Shown here piece after piece: positions 15,021 to 15,198 of a DNA stretch of 15,198 nt (position 1 is the stretch's first letter; each line of letters starts with the position of its first letter). Under the pieces are notes generated by a model, which was not told the DNA's origin, did not search any database, and saw nothing but the letters and a program-made list of their open reading frames with translations. Source of the stretch: CAZVJA01 sp964626885. GTDB taxonomy: Bacteria > Planctomycetota > Planctomycetia > Planctomycetales > Planctomycetaceae. The translations under genes and the position numbers were made by a program. The DNA lies in contig CAZVJA010000120.1 of the NCBI GenBank assembly GCA_964626885.1, positions 1 through 15,198 on the forward strand, in the 5' to 3' direction.

Positions 15021-15198
15021 CCATGACGAATTAACCCATTGATGGTGTGCCTCGCGAAACCTCGGCACGCTCTACGAGACTCGGGATCGCACTTCCCCGG
15101 AACACACGTTGACGCATCCCACGTTCCGTGCTGGAATCGAGTTCGCGTGCCACTGCTGAGTTTTCTCAACGGGTACCGCCGTTTGCTGGGCAACCGGT

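Noticed and set aside
15042..15198. Open plus-strand frame from ATG at 15042 to the window edge
   Set aside because: It gives 52 codons with no motif, no ribosome site and non-coding-like third positions; the minus strand is equally open. Not enough support for a gene.
1..15198. CRISPR arrays, transposases, toxin-antitoxin pairs, phage genes
   Set aside because: I looked for regularly spaced repeats, DDE motifs, terminal inverted repeats, integrases and paired small genes and saw none.

Overview
The window looks like chromosomal DNA of a planctomycete. The evidence is a set of families largely confined to, or greatly expanded in, Planctomycetota: two DUF1501 proteins with twin-arginine leaders, a three-part PSCyt1/DUF1549/DUF1553 protein, a 58-residue coiled-coil protein starting MALDKKQKKQ, and a membrane-anchored protein whose C-terminus resembles the planctomycete pseudopilin-like tail. 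GC is high (roughly 60 percent by eye) except in one AT-rich gene at about 11.9-12.75 kb. Genus cannot be assigned from sequence alone.

Left part (1-4.4 kb): the 3' part of a glycine-zipper protein with a His-rich tail converges on an orphan DUF1501 gene (minus). A hairpin-containing gap separates the DUF1501 gene from a ferritin-like diiron gene (plus) that has a good promoter match. The ferritin gene converges on a LysM-anchored envelope protein (minus), with a probable shared terminator hairpin. A gene-free stretch of about 490 bp follows, holding two inverted repeats.

Middle (4.4-7.4 kb): a small membrane protein and the 58-residue coiled-coil protein (both minus) are followed by a plus-strand pair. 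That pair is a zinc-ribbon protein of unknown function overlapping by ATGA a Methyltransf_32-type SAM-dependent methyltransferase. A gap with two hairpins and a promoter match leads into the next operon.

Right part (7.4-15.2 kb), all plus strand: PSCyt1/DUF1549/DUF1553 protein and DUF1501 (a tight operon), an AT-rich two-pore-helix-type potassium channel gene that looks foreign, a secreted CBM9-like protein, and a membrane-anchored protein of unknown function split by a single in-frame TAA. The CBM9-like protein and the DUF1549/DUF1553-DUF1501 pair are exported and may act together on envelope or extracellular polymers, but this is inference. A hairpin follows the last gene; the final 180 bp hold nothing I can support.

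The observations most worth a second look are the nonsense-interrupted gene at 13.6-15.0 kb, the AT-rich channel with its 21-bp coding tandem repeat, the orphan DUF1501, and the coupled zinc-ribbon/methyltransferase pair. I see no clear new multi-gene defence or mobile system.
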